This document shows positions 27,486 through 38,459 of a stretch of 64,000 nt of DNA, one piece after another. The DNA lies in assembly GCA_039809495.1 (NCBI GenBank), contig JBDHVC010000024.1:1-64000 (forward strand), given 5' to 3'. Numbering within the stretch: the first letter of the stretch is position 1; the number at the start of each line of letters is the position of its first letter. The notes under the pieces were generated by a model that saw only the letters and a list, made by a program, of their open reading frames with translations, ran no database searches and was not told the origin of the DNA. Source of the DNA: JAFLCL01 sp039809495 (lineage in GTDB: Bacteria > Myxococcota_A > Polyangia > Polyangiales > Sandaracinaceae). The position numbers were made by a program, and so were the translations under genes.

Positions 27486-28046
27486 TCACTCGAGCTCGTT
27501 GACGATGTAGAGGCCGGGGCCGCGGATGAGCTGGTTGTCGGCGTCCGAGCCCGCCGCGAGCTCGAACGTGCTCAGGACCGCGTCGCCGTCGAGATCGCCC
27601 TGGGCCTGGAACTGGTAGAGATCCACGTTCGCCATGGAGCCACACATGTCGCCCGCCGAGCTGACGATGTGGTAGCGGTAGTAGACGGGGTCACCGAGCG
27701 TGAAGCCGATGTCGCGGAATGCGGCGGGCCCGGTCTGGAAGTTGATCTGCGTCTTGGCGACGCCAGGGGTGTTGGAGGTCTGAGCCGTCGGGACCGTGCA
27801 CGCGGTCGACGCGGCGACGCTCGAGGTGCGGATGACCATCGAGCTCGACCAGTGCTCCGTCTGGTAGTAGGCGGCGGCGCCCTGGAACATGTTGCGGAGG
27901 TTCGAGCCCGCCTCGGCCGTCTTCGAGCGGCGGATGTAGCCGATGAAGGCCGGGATCGCGAGGGCGGCGAGGATGCCGATGATCGCGACGACGATCATCA
28001 GCTCGATCAGGGTGAAACCGGACTTCTTCTTCATCAGCGTCCGCAT
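27486..28046 (-). CDS. pilA: Type IV major pilin-like protein (pilA1)
   Basis: 186 aa prepilin. The leader MRTLMKKKSG is cut after Gly, giving mature FTLIELMIVVAIIG with Glu5 and the hydrophobic assembly helix up to ~residue 40. The globular domain has three cysteines and near its end DLDGDAVLSTFE, a 12-residue EF-hand-like loop. The ATG at 28046 has GGGAGG 4 bases upstream, which decides the start over the internal ATG. A sigma-54 promoter (28105-28120) lies upstream and a hairpin downstream, so it is a monocistronic, strongly regulated unit, as expected of a major pilin. Confidence 0.93.
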   Translation of the reverse strand: MRTLMKKKSGFTLIELMIVVAIIGILAALAIPAFIGYIRRSKTAEAGSNLRNMFQGAAAYYQTEHWSSSMVIRTSSVAASTACTVPTAQTSNTPGVAKTQINFQTGPAAFRDIGFTLGDPVYYRYHIVSSAGDMCGSMANVDLYQFQAQGDLDGDAVLSTFELAAGSDADNQLIRGPGLYIVNELE

Positions 28047-28104
28047 GGGACCTCCCGAGGCTCAGCGCCGCGATGAACATCATCGGGCGGTTGGCTGCGC
28101 TCAG

Positions 28105-28120
28105 AGCAACCGTCATGCCA
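28105..28120 (-). promoter_or_regulatory. Sigma-54 (-24/-12) promoter of pilA1
   Basis: On the minus strand the sequence reads TGGCATG-ACGG-TTGCT, matching the sigma-54 consensus TGGCAYG-N4-TTGCW at every defined position, with the GG/GC spacing intact. It lies about 59 bases upstream of the pilin ATG. PilR, encoded nearby, is the obvious activator. Confidence 0.88.
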
Positions 28121-28164
28121 TCGCGTCGATGCCCGAAACCGTGGCGCAGAGTCGAGCTGAGGCG

Positions 28165-28202
28165 AAAAAAACCACCCATCGGTCGGGAGGGGTGGCTTTT
28201 TT
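28165..28202 (-). terminator. Rho-independent terminator after pilA2
   Basis: On the minus strand the stem CCACCC/GGGTGG (28190-28195 with 28172-28177) carries A-rich and T-rich flanks (28197-28202; seven T at 28165-28171 as read on that strand). It follows the pilA2 stop by about 45 bases and is the most canonical terminator in the window. Near-symmetry would also let it act on the other strand. Confidence 0.92.
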
Positions 28203-28247
28203 CGTCACGAAGCAGGCTTCCTCGAGGGGACGTCAGGGATCGCGGCC

Positions 28248-28808
28248 TCACTCCCAGCCCTGCGCGAGGTAGGTGCTGCTGTAGCGGCCGCGACCGACGA
28301 AGACCCGAGAATTCTCGGAGGTCGTCTCGAGGAAGGCGGTGACGCCGTCGCCGTCGAGGTCGATCTCGGCGTGCGCGCAGAAGGAGAAGTCGTTGACCCC
28401 GAGGCCCGCCGGGCAATTCGTGGGATCGGTGCCGGGCGCCGCGGCGCTCGTCTCGTAGATGAAGCGCGTCGGTCCGTCGGGCACCGCGCCGAGCTGGACC
28501 CACGCCTGCGGGACCGTCGTCGACGCCCAGCCGGCGGCCGCGGCGTTCTGATAGGGCGTGCTCGACGGGTGCCAGGGCGCGGTCACGTACTGCCGAAACT
28601 CGCTCCGATACGCCTCCTCGCGCTGGCGGATCTCGCCGAGGAAGCCGAAGCCCTCCGCCATGCGGCTGCGCTGCACGTACCCTCGGAAGGCCGGGATCGC
28701 GAGCGCGGCGAGGATGCCGACGATCGCCACGACGATCATCAGCTCGATCAGCGTGAAGCCGCGACGGGAGCGCTCGAGGCGAGACAGGCGGGACGGGGCT
28801 CGATGCAT
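28248..28808 (-). CDS. Second type IV pilin-like protein (pilA2)
   Basis: 186 aa. Prepilin leader with RRG|FTLIELMIVVAIVG, Glu5 present, followed by a divergent globular domain with FCAHAEIDLDGDGVTAFLE; the last 12 residues of that segment form a perfect EF-hand-like loop. The ATG at 28808 shares one base with the stop of the upstream membrane protein (TGATG), with GGAGG 4 bases before it, so translation is coupled. A GTG one codon upstream is also possible. It ends at a strong terminator. It could be a second major pilin or a minor/assembly pilin; its location in the pilR operon favours a different expression pattern from pilA1. Confidence 0.9.
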   Translation of the reverse strand: MHRAPSRLSRLERSRRGFTLIELMIVVAIVGILAALAIPAFRGYVQRSRMAEGFGFLGEIRQREEAYRSEFRQYVTAPWHPSSTPYQNAAAAGWASTTVPQAWVQLGAVPDGPTRFIYETSAAAPGTDPTNCPAGLGVNDFSFCAHAEIDLDGDGVTAFLETTSENSRVFVGRGRYSSTYLAQGWE

Positions 28809-31044
28809 CACTCCTCCGTGCGTTCGCGGATCCGAGGTGTCCTGCGAAGTCTATACCACCTCTCGCTCGAGCGAGCGCGCGCAGGGAACGGGACGTTCAC
28901 GAGCGCGACGAGCAGCGCCCCGAGGACGACGAGCGCGAGCCGATGCGGCGCGCCCTCGAAGCGTGCCTCGACCCGGTGACGCCCCGGCGAGACGCGGAGC
29001 GACAAGAAGCCCGGGGCGATCCGCTCGAGGGGCGCGCGCACGCCGTCGACCGACGCGCGCCAGCCCGGGTGGGCCGTGATCCGCAGGACGACGTCGACGG
29101 GGTGGCTCGTCGTGACGCTCGCCTCGAGGGCGCCCGGCTCGCGCTCGCGCTCCTCGACGCGCGCGTCGTCGGCGTCACAGTCGTCATCGACCCGCTCGAT
29201 CGCGAGCGGGCCATCGAGGGTCCGCCAGGCGACGAGCCGACGCGGATCGAGGAAGCGCTCGGCCGCGCGCGTCGCGTCGATCGCGTCCTCGATCGCGGCT
29301 CGGAGGGCGCGCTCGCTCCCCGCCATGCGCTCGCGGACGCACCCTACGCCGACGAGGCCCGATCGAGCGTCGCTCTCGTAGAGCGGCGAGCTCGTCGCGC
29401 CGATCCGGGTGAAGCCCTCGCGGAGGGGGGCGCTGCTCACGACGTAGCGAGCCCCGATCGCTTCGAGCGCCGCGCTCGCGCGAGGCGTCCCGAGCGGGAC
29501 GAGCCCGAAGAGCTCCGCCTCGACGCCGACGTGGGTCCCGACCGCGAGGCTCGTCGCGAGCGGCACGCGGCTCGCGAGCTGGAGCGCGCCGTCGTTCAAG
29601 CAGAGCGTGCTCCTCGCGTCCGCCTCGGCGTAGTAGAGGCGTCCGCCCTCGAGGCGGGCGAGCGAGGCGGCGAGCGCGCGCGGATCGCCGAGGCCTTCGC
29701 ACGGCGTCCGCGCGATCACGTCGGCCGCGCCGTGCCGCGCGCTCTCCCGACGCTCGAGGAGCGCGGGGGCCATCAGGGCGAGGCACGCCGTCGCGAGGAT
29801 CGTCGCGGCGTGGGGCGCGATCGTCCTCGTCCTCCCGTGGCCGAGGAGCGCCCGCTCGACGTGGGGCGCGCCGCGATCGATCGCGAGGGTCACGATGAGC
29901 GCGAGGATCGCGGGGACGAGCGTGATCGCCCGGAGCGGCTGGAGGACGGCGAGGAGCCAGCGCAGGCCCGGGGTGCCGTCGATCGCGTAGCCGCCGAGCG
30001 CGATGGCGAGGGCGACGCCGAGCGCGCCGAGCGCCACCTGCGCGGCGCGGTGACGGCCGAGGAGCGCGATCGTGAAGAGCGCGAGGAGCGCGAGATCGGT
30101 GAGGACGATCGGGCGCCGGGCGTCGAGCAGCCCGCCGTCGCGGAGCCACGCGAGCGCGCGCTCGGGCCGAAACCCGAGGTGGCGATAGCCGAGGCCCGAG
30201 GGCCACCCGAAGGGGACGCTCATCGTGAGGAGGCCGGGGCCGTAGACGGCGAGCGCGACCGCGCCGATCGTGAGGAGCGCGCGGGCGACGCGCCAAAGGG
30301 CGCGGCGGTCACGCGCGATCGCCGCGCCGATCGCCGCCACGAGCGCGAAGACGAGGGTGAGCTGTGGGTGCGCGAGCACCGCGAGCGATCCGACGAGCGC
30401 CGCGCCGTGGTGGGACCGACCCTCGACGAGGAGCGAGGCCGTGACGAGGAGCAAGGGGAGGGCGATCACCTGGGAGAGGAGCCCGAGGCGAAAGAAGCTC
30501 TCGTAGCCGCCGACGAACGCGCTCTCGGGCGAGAGCGCGGCGAGGAACCACGCGCCCGCCACGCACGCGAGCGGGCGTAGCCCGATCCGCGCCGTCGCCC
30601 AGAAGAAGGCGAGCGGCGTGAGCGCGAGCGCCGCGAAGCCGAGCAGGTGGGTCGCGTAGAGGGGCGAGCGCCCCAGCGCGACGAGCGCGGCGCCGAGGAG
30701 CCATGCGAGCGGGGGGTAGTGCTCCGCGAACGGGAACCCGCCCAGGTAGGAGCCGATCCACCCGTGGGGGAGCCCGCTCGCGGCGATCTCGGCGATCACG
30801 CGCGCGTGGGTCACGCCGTCGCCGAACGCGGTCGCCCCGAGCGCCCAAGGCGCGAGCGGGAGGAGCGTGGCGCTCGGCGCGACGGCGAGGAGCGCGTACG
30901 CGAGCCTCGCTCGCGTCGGCGCGCGACTCGGCCCGCGAGCGGGGGGCGGCGTCGCGGCGGCGCGCCGCGAGCCGAGCGCGACCAGCAGCACCGCGATCAT
31001 CGCGAGCGCGAGGCAGAGGACGCGCGCGTCGCTGCCGGGCTCGA

Positions 31045-31048
<4 letters not shown>
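28808..31048 (-). CDS. Large multi-pass membrane protein, GT-C/YfhO-like, coupled to pilR and pilA2
   Basis: 746 aa. About a dozen hydrophobic helices in the first ~480 residues with an early loop GDGVTHARVIAEI and HYPPLAWLLGA, as in GT-C-type (6-pyruvoyl or YfhO-like) proteins. The C-terminal part is soluble and ends with a DVVLRITAHPGWRASVDG stretch and a last helix, like YfhO proteins. The frame extends upstream inside pilR, but only as a shadow; the GTG at 31048 overlaps the pilR stop (GTGA). Its position between pilR and a pilin suggests pilin or surface-glycan glycosylation. This is inference from context. Confidence 0.7.
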
Positions 31049-32484
<1,436 letters not shown>

Positions 32485-32556
32485 GGGGCCCGATCAGAGC
32501 GCGATCTCGAGCGCGATGAAAGCCTCTCGTGGCGAGCGCCCGCGGCGGCGCATGCC

Positions 32557-32904
32557 TCAGAAGCCCGTCCGGGTGCTCTCGCCGTCGGAGCGGGGCGGCC
32601 GAACGGAGAGGCCTCGCACGGCGTCGTACTCGACGAAGTGGCGCGTCCGATCCTTCTGCTCGGCGGCGAGGAAGAGGGGGCCGAGCACGAGCCGGACGAT
32701 CTCGGAGACGACCGTGCCCGACTGTCCGAGCGCGAGGTACAACGAGACCCGGTGATCCTCGCTGAACGTGAACGCGTGCTCGTCCGTGCTCGCCGGTCGG
32801 GCGCTCTTCTTGTCGGCGCCCTTCTCGGGCTTCGTCGCGCTCGCCGCTTCGGGCTTGCCGCCGGGCGCGGCGGCGAGGATCGTCTCCAAGGTCTCACGGG
32901 TCAT
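32557..32904 (-). CDS. Small conserved-looking protein of unknown function upstream of pilR
   Basis: 115 aa. An N-terminal Ala/Lys/Glu/Pro-rich linker (PGGKPEAASATKPEKGADKK) precedes a folded-looking half: TFSEDHRVSLYLALGQSGTV then VSEIVRLVLGPLFLAAEQKD and RTRHFVEYDAVRGLSV. I do not recognise it. The ATG at 32904 has GAGG 9 bases upstream; an ATG three codons earlier is possible. It precedes pilR by 72 bp on the same strand and diverges from the TPR lipoprotein with a gap of about 20 bases. The open frame continues further upstream, but only as antisense to that gene. Confidence 0.55.
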   Translation of the reverse strand: MTRETLETILAAAPGGKPEAASATKPEKGADKKSARPASTDEHAFTFSEDHRVSLYLALGQSGTVVSEIVRLVLGPLFLAAEQKDRTRHFVEYDAVRGLSVRPPRSDGESTRTGF

Positions 32905-32925
32905 CGCGGCCATCCTCGTCGGCCG

Positions 32926-33789
32926 ATCCTCGGTCGTCAAGCCGCGCTCGCCGCCTCGCTCGCGCTCGCGCTCGTCATCGCCTCGGGCTGCGCCTCCCCG
33001 CTCCAGCGCGCCGCGCGCGCCCTCGACGACGGCGACGCCGAGCGCGCGGCGACGATCCTCGAGGAGGTGGCGCGCGAGCACCCCGAGGAGCCTGGCGCGT
33101 GGCTCGCGCTCGGGCGCGCGCAGATGGCGGCCGATCGTCCCGAGGCGGCGCGCGCGTCGTTCGAGGTAGCAGCGCGCTTGCTCCCGACCCGCGCCGCGCC
33201 GCGCATCCTCGTCGGCCACACCTTCGAGATGCAGCGCCGCTACGACGAGGCCGAGCTCGCGTACGAGCAGGCGGCGCGGCTCGAGCCCACCTCCGCGCGT
33301 CCCGAGCGGGTGCTCGGCGCGCGGCTCCTGCGCTGGGGGCGCGCGCGCGAGGCCGTGCCGCACCTCGCGCGCGCGACGTCGCTCGATCCGGACAGCGCGC
33401 GCACGTGGAACGCGCTCGCCCTCGCGCAGCTCCAGTCGGGGGACGAGGCCCTCGCGCTCGAGACGTTCACGCGCGCCCTCCGCGAGCGCGCGGAGCGTGG
33501 CCTCTCGCTCGACCGCGAGCTCGCGATCGGCGAGGCCGCGTTGCTCGTCCGCGCGGGTCGGCTCGAGGAGGCGCTCGCGCGCTACGACGCCATCGTGCGC
33601 GCGGATCCCCGCTTCGCGCCGGCGCAGATCGGGCGTGGGATCCTGCTGCACGAGCTCGGCCGCTGCGAGGAGGCGCTCGAGGCGTTCCGGCGATCGGTCG
33701 ACGCGGCGGGCGACACGCTCGAGGCGCGCGCGCGGGCCCTCGAGTACGAGCGTGGACCGGCTCGACGCTGCGTGCGCCGCGCGCCGTGA
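32926..33789 (+). CDS. TPR lipoprotein (possible Tgl/PilF-like pilotin); start codon unclear
   Basis: About 287 aa. A signal peptide with lipobox VIASGC is followed by at least five TPR units (GDAERAATILEEVAREHPEE, RYDEAELAYEQAARLEPTS, RCEEALEAFRRSVDAAGDT). No ATG, GTG or TTG lies in frame between 32776 and the signal peptide; an ATC at 32926 would give a textbook signal peptide, so I place the start there provisionally. The next usable codon (GTG, 32776) adds 50 unlikely residues. Outer-membrane TPR lipoproteins such as Tgl/PilF assemble the PilQ secretin, and its position beside pilR makes that role attractive but unproven. Confidence 0.6.
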   Translation: MLGRQAALAASLALALVIASGCASPLQRAARALDDGDAERAATILEEVAREHPEEPGAWLALGRAQMAADRPEAARASFEVAARLLPTRAAPRILVGHTFEMQRRYDEAELAYEQAARLEPTSARPERVLGARLLRWGRAREAVPHLARATSLDPDSARTWNALALAQLQSGDEALALETFTRALRERAERGLSLDRELAIGEAALLVRAGRLEEALARYDAIVRADPRFAPAQIGRGILLHELGRCEEALEAFRRSVDAAGDTLEARARALEYERGPARRCVRRAP

Positions 33790-33808
33790 GCGCGGTCGCG
33801 TCGTGCGA

Positions 33809-33814
33809 TAGGCT
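33809..33814 (+). promoter_or_regulatory. Candidate -10 element (TAGGCT), leaderless spacing
   Basis: TAGGCT ends 7 bases before the ATG at 33822; no Shine-Dalgarno sequence lies between. Confidence 0.5.
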
Positions 33815-33821
33815 CGACGCG

Positions 33822-35048
33822 ATGGACGCGGCTCGCTTCGCCTCGACGCTGGCTCCGACCCTCACGCTCGCCGTGGCGAGCGTGCTCTTCGGGTGTGGCG
33901 CCGACGCGCCCGCGCCCCCGCCTCCCGCCACGGCACAGGCGGAGCGCGCCGCGCCGGCGCCGATCATCGCGCCGCGCGCGGTCAGCGGGAGCCTCGCCTT
34001 CGATCTCGTCGCGACCGCGGGAGGAGCCGCGCTCGCGTGGGGCGCTCCGGCGAGCATGGGGGGCGGCGTGCGCGCGATCGCGCTCGATCCGGAGGGCGGC
34101 CCGCGGGGGACGGAGGTCTCGATCCGGACGCGCCCGAGCGGGCCGAGCGAGGGGGCCGGGCCCACGGTCGCGGACGAGCTCGTGCTCGGATCGTCGGGGA
34201 CGCGCCTCGGCGTCGCGTGGATCGCGTCCGGCGTGGAGCCCGAGGTGTGGAGCGCCTACTCGTCCCAGGAGACCGAGGGGCTGGGTGTCGCGCGCTCGCT
34301 CGGACCGACGACGCCGCTCGGTCGCGGCGCGGACGCCTCGCGGGGGCGGCTCGCGATGACGACGCGCGACGACGGCTCCATCGTGCTCCTTCGTCGCCTG
34401 GCGGACGGCGCCTGCTCGAGCGCCGCGTCGTCAGAGCGCGACGCGCGATGCGCCCGGATCGGGCGTGACCCGCTCGTCGTCGCGGGCGACGACGCCCTGG
34501 GCGCCGTCGAGGCGGAGCTCCCCGAGCCCTGCGCGGCGGTGCTGCGCGGCGCGCTCGCGAGCGCCGGGACGTCGTACCACGCGCTCTGTCACGGCGGCGC
34601 CTCGCCGGGGACGACGCTCTACGCGATCCGGCCGGCGCTCTCGTACGCCGCGGCGTTCGACATCCTCCCGGGCTGCGCCGTCGAGGCGCTCACGCCGCTC
34701 GAAGACGGCGTCGCCGTCTCGGGGCGCTGTGAGAGCGGGCTCGCCGTCTCGCTCGTCGACGCGATGGGGCACGAGAGCGCGCGCCTCTCGGACGCGAGCT
34801 TCGAGGTCGCGTGCGAGGCGGGGCGCCCGTCGGTGACGGCGCGCGGCCGCGAGGGGTCACGGCGGATCGCGCTCCTCGGTGCCCTCTCGCGCGTTGAGGG
34901 GATCCTCCCCGAGCGAATCGCGCCCGCGCGCTCGCGCGCGGCGTGGACCGGCAGCGCGCTGCTCGTCGCGGCGCCGCTCGGGCGCGAGGTGGGGCTTCGA
35001 CGCTACGCGTGCCGCGACGACGTCTTCACGCGGACGGACCTGCCCTGA
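33822..35048 (+). CDS. Putative lipoprotein, unknown function
   Basis: 408 aa. Signal peptide LTLAVASVLFGC with lipobox Cys, then an Ala/Pro linker and a strand-rich domain with repeated SIVLLRRL and GVAWIASGVEPEVWSAYSS units resembling propeller blades. Eight or so cysteines suggest an exported disulfide-bonded protein. The long upstream frame is antisense-type noise; I start at the ATG immediately before the signal peptide, behind a TAGGCT element. Not recognised further. Confidence 0.75.
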   Translation: MDAARFASTLAPTLTLAVASVLFGCGADAPAPPPPATAQAERAAPAPIIAPRAVSGSLAFDLVATAGGAALAWGAPASMGGGVRAIALDPEGGPRGTEVSIRTRPSGPSEGAGPTVADELVLGSSGTRLGVAWIASGVEPEVWSAYSSQETEGLGVARSLGPTTPLGRGADASRGRLAMTTRDDGSIVLLRRLADGACSSAASSERDARCARIGRDPLVVAGDDALGAVEAELPEPCAAVLRGALASAGTSYHALCHGGASPGTTLYAIRPALSYAAAFDILPGCAVEALTPLEDGVAVSGRCESGLAVSLVDAMGHESARLSDASFEVACEAGRPSVTARGREGSRRIALLGALSRVEGILPERIAPARSRAAWTGSALLVAAPLGREVGLRRYACRDDVFTRTDLP

Positions 35049-35081
35049 CGGGGCGCCTTCGCGCTTGACGGCTCGAGCGCG

Positions 35082-36014
<933 letters not shown>

Positions 36015-36030
36015 CAGCGCGCCTCGCTCG

Positions 36031-36780
36031 TCAGAAGAGCAGGACCGCGCCCGCGGCGGTCAGCGCGCCCCAGGTCACCCAGCCGAGGTACTGGTGGACG
36101 CTCGCGGCGATGCGGAGTGCCTCGTAGTTCGTCGCGCGATCGCCGAAGGCGCCCGCCCCTTGGGCGATGCCGAGGCCGAGCTGCGCGAGCATGCCGATCG
36201 CGTGGACCCACCGGAGCGCCTCGTGGGCGCGCACCCGCGTCGCGTGCTCGCCCGGCCCTTCGCTCGCGTGGTTCGGATCCGGCATGACGAGCGAGAGGGT
36301 GAAGGTGGTCGCGTAGAGGGCGCTCGTCGTGATCGCCGAGATGCGATGCGGCCACGGCGCGCCCTCGCACAGGTCTTGGCCGAGGAGCGCGTGGCCCGTC
36401 GCGCAAGGGTTGTCGTCCGGGCCGGCGCCGATCCCGTAGAGGTCGTAGTACTGGAGGAAGCCGAGGAGGACGGTGACGGTCATCGAGACCCAGGTCGTGA
36501 TGCCGAGCGCGCGGTGGACCTCCGAGAGCTCCCGCCGCCGCCGCACCTGCTCCGCGTCGCGGCGATCCTCGTCGGCGTCGGGCACGGCGGCGCGCGCGAC
36601 GGCCTCGGGGCTCACGTCGGCGCCGCTCGGCCCGAGCGCGTCGCCCTCGACCTCCGGACCCGCCGGCGCGGCCGCGGGATCGGCCGCGGCGCTGGCCGTC
36701 ACGTCTTCGAGCGGCCGAGGCGGCTCGAGCGCGAGGCCGAAGATCGGGGTCACGAAGAGGAGGGCGGCGAGGGAGAGCAT
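36031..36780 (-). CDS. Small multi-pass membrane protein with conserved-looking helix histidines
   Basis: 249 aa. An N-terminal signal/anchor, an acidic Ala/Pro linker, then four hydrophobic helices (about ITTWVSMTVTVLLGFLQYY, ISAITTSALYATTFTLSLV, VHAIGMLAQLGLGIAQGAG and YLGWVTWGALTAAGAVLLF). Histidines sit at equivalent helix ends (VHRALG, HRISA, HEALRWVHAI, VHQYLG), the arrangement of cytochrome b561-like diheme proteins. That is a suggestion from pattern only. Its stop lies 16 bp from the convergent HMG-CoA lyase stop. Confidence 0.6.
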   Translation of the reverse strand: MLSLAALLFVTPIFGLALEPPRPLEDVTASAAADPAAAPAGPEVEGDALGPSGADVSPEAVARAAVPDADEDRRDAEQVRRRRELSEVHRALGITTWVSMTVTVLLGFLQYYDLYGIGAGPDDNPCATGHALLGQDLCEGAPWPHRISAITTSALYATTFTLSLVMPDPNHASEGPGEHATRVRAHEALRWVHAIGMLAQLGLGIAQGAGAFGDRATNYEALRIAASVHQYLGWVTWGALTAAGAVLLF

Positions 36781-36788
36781 CGGCTTCG

Positions 36789-36794
36789 ACGATA
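36789..36794 (-). promoter_or_regulatory. Candidate -10 element (TATCGT), leaderless spacing
   Basis: Minus-strand TATCGT ends 8 bases before the ATG at 36780. Confidence 0.45.
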
Positions 36795-36828
36795 TCTCCG
36801 TCTCGAGCGGCGCGTGTCGCGGGGACCC

Positions 36829-38262
36829 TCAGATCCCCGGGCGGGTCTGCTCGTCGCCGATCCCGTGGCCGGGATCGGTGTCGGGGTGTGGGCGAGGAGC
36901 CTGGAACTGCTCGTCCACGACGACGTACGCGGACGTCGGCTCCTCCGCGAGATCGGCGATCTCCGGATCGCTCGTGACGCGCTGGATCGGCGGCTCGCCG
37001 TCGTCGTTCGGCGCCTCGATCCCCTCGGCGGTCGTCGCGTCGCCCTCGGCGCGGAGCGCGGCGTCGGCCGCCTCGATCACCGACGCGCTCGGCCCGAGCT
37101 CGTCGTCGGCGAACTCGTCCTGCCAAGGATCGAGTTCGCGGAGCGCCGGGAGGAGCGTCGCGTAGATGCGGGCGAGGCGCCTGCGCCGTGAGCCGCTCGA
37201 GTAGTGTCGCCGCACGCGCTCGTAGGCGTTCAGCGTGATCCGCTGGCTGAGATCGGGGGAGCCGAGCAGCGTGAGGATCGCGTCGGCGAGCGCCTCGTCG
37301 TCGCCCGGGGGGTAGAGCAGCCCCTCGCCTTCGTCCCGCAGCACCTCGGCGACGCCCGGGACCGCGCCGGCGATCACCGGGCGCTGACACGCCATGTACT
37401 CGAGGAGGGGCTCCGGCAGATCGCCGAGCGTCTGGAAGCGAGGCGCGGCCGCCGCGGGCGCCAAGCAGAGGTCGGCTCCGCCGATCAGGTCGGGGATCGA
37501 CCGGGCGCTCGGCTCGCCGCGGACCTCGACCCGATCGGCGAGGCCGAAGCTCTCGACCACGCGGCGCAGCTGCTCGCGCCGGCTCCGATCCGGATCGCCC
37601 GCGAACAGCGCGCGAATGGGCCTCTTCTCGTGGACGCGGCGCAGCGCGGCGAGGACGGTCGGGAGGTCGCGGTCGCTCGTGAAGTTCCCGAGGAAGAGCA
37701 GCCGCGATACCTCGTGCGGCTCGGCGGCTCGCCAGTCGAGCGCGCCGACGTCGACGCCAGGGGAGAGCAGCTCGATCGGCGCCTCGGGGTGCGCCTCGCC
37801 GACCGCGCGCCGCGCCGCCTCGGTCGGGACGAGGATGAGATCGGCCGCTCGCACGCAGCGCTCGTGGAGCTCGGACCAGATCGCCTCGACGTTCGAGCCG
37901 AGCGACTCGTCGGGGAACGTGGCCATCTCGTAGACGAGGCGGAACCCGAGCGCGGCCTTCCGGTCGGCGACGAGCGCCCCGTCGAAGGGCCCGCGGACGT
38001 GGATCACGTCGTAGCGCTCGGCCTCGAGCTGACGCGCGACCGCGCGATCGAAGGCCTCGCGTTGCGCCATCGGGGATCCCTCGCCCACCGGGACGCGGAA
38101 CATCCGCGCGTCCCCGACGCGCTCGATGTGGCTCAGCTGATCCGTCTTGAGCGTGACGAGATCGAGCTCGGCGCGGCGGAGGGTCGCGACCATCGCCATC
38201 AACGCCGCCCCGTGCGGGCTCGTGCCGGGGACGGGGGCGAAGGCCGTGACCAAGATCCGCAA
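36829..38262 (-). CDS. GT4-type glycosyltransferase with a disordered acidic C-terminal tail
   Basis: 477 aa. A Rossmann-like N-terminal domain (RILVTAFAPVPGTSPHG, YDVIHVRGPFDGALVADR) and a C-terminal GT-B domain (LLFLGNFTSDRDLPTVLAAL, then the donor-binding PEPLLEYMACQRPVIAG with E-x7-E-type acidic residues) identify a retaining glycosyltransferase. The last ~90 residues are acidic and disordered-looking. The start is the TTG at 38262, supported by AGGAGG 5 bases upstream. Substrate unknown. Confidence 0.9.
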   Translation of the reverse strand: MRILVTAFAPVPGTSPHGAALMAMVATLRRAELDLVTLKTDQLSHIERVGDARMFRVPVGEGSPMAQREAFDRAVARQLEAERYDVIHVRGPFDGALVADRKAALGFRLVYEMATFPDESLGSNVEAIWSELHERCVRAADLILVPTEAARRAVGEAHPEAPIELLSPGVDVGALDWRAAEPHEVSRLLFLGNFTSDRDLPTVLAALRRVHEKRPIRALFAGDPDRSRREQLRRVVESFGLADRVEVRGEPSARSIPDLIGGADLCLAPAAAAPRFQTLGDLPEPLLEYMACQRPVIAGAVPGVAEVLRDEGEGLLYPPGDDEALADAILTLLGSPDLSQRITLNAYERVRRHYSSGSRRRRLARIYATLLPALRELDPWQDEFADDELGPSASVIEAADAALRAEGDATTAEGIEAPNDDGEPPIQRVTSDPEIADLAEEPTSAYVVVDEQFQAPRPHPDTDPGHGIGDEQTRPGI

Positions 38263-38459
38263 GCGAGCCTCCTCGACCCGGATGGTACGCGTTCGAGGCG
38301 GGTTTCGCAGTCTCCGATCGCGATCGATGGGGAAATGCTTGCGTGGGAGGCGACGGTGAGACTAAGACTCACCCCTCGCTCCCGGGTGTCGTCCGTGGAG
38401 CGCCCCGCGGCGTGGCCGCGCATCGACATGTGATCTTTTCTCTCCCGCCGGAGGTCGTC

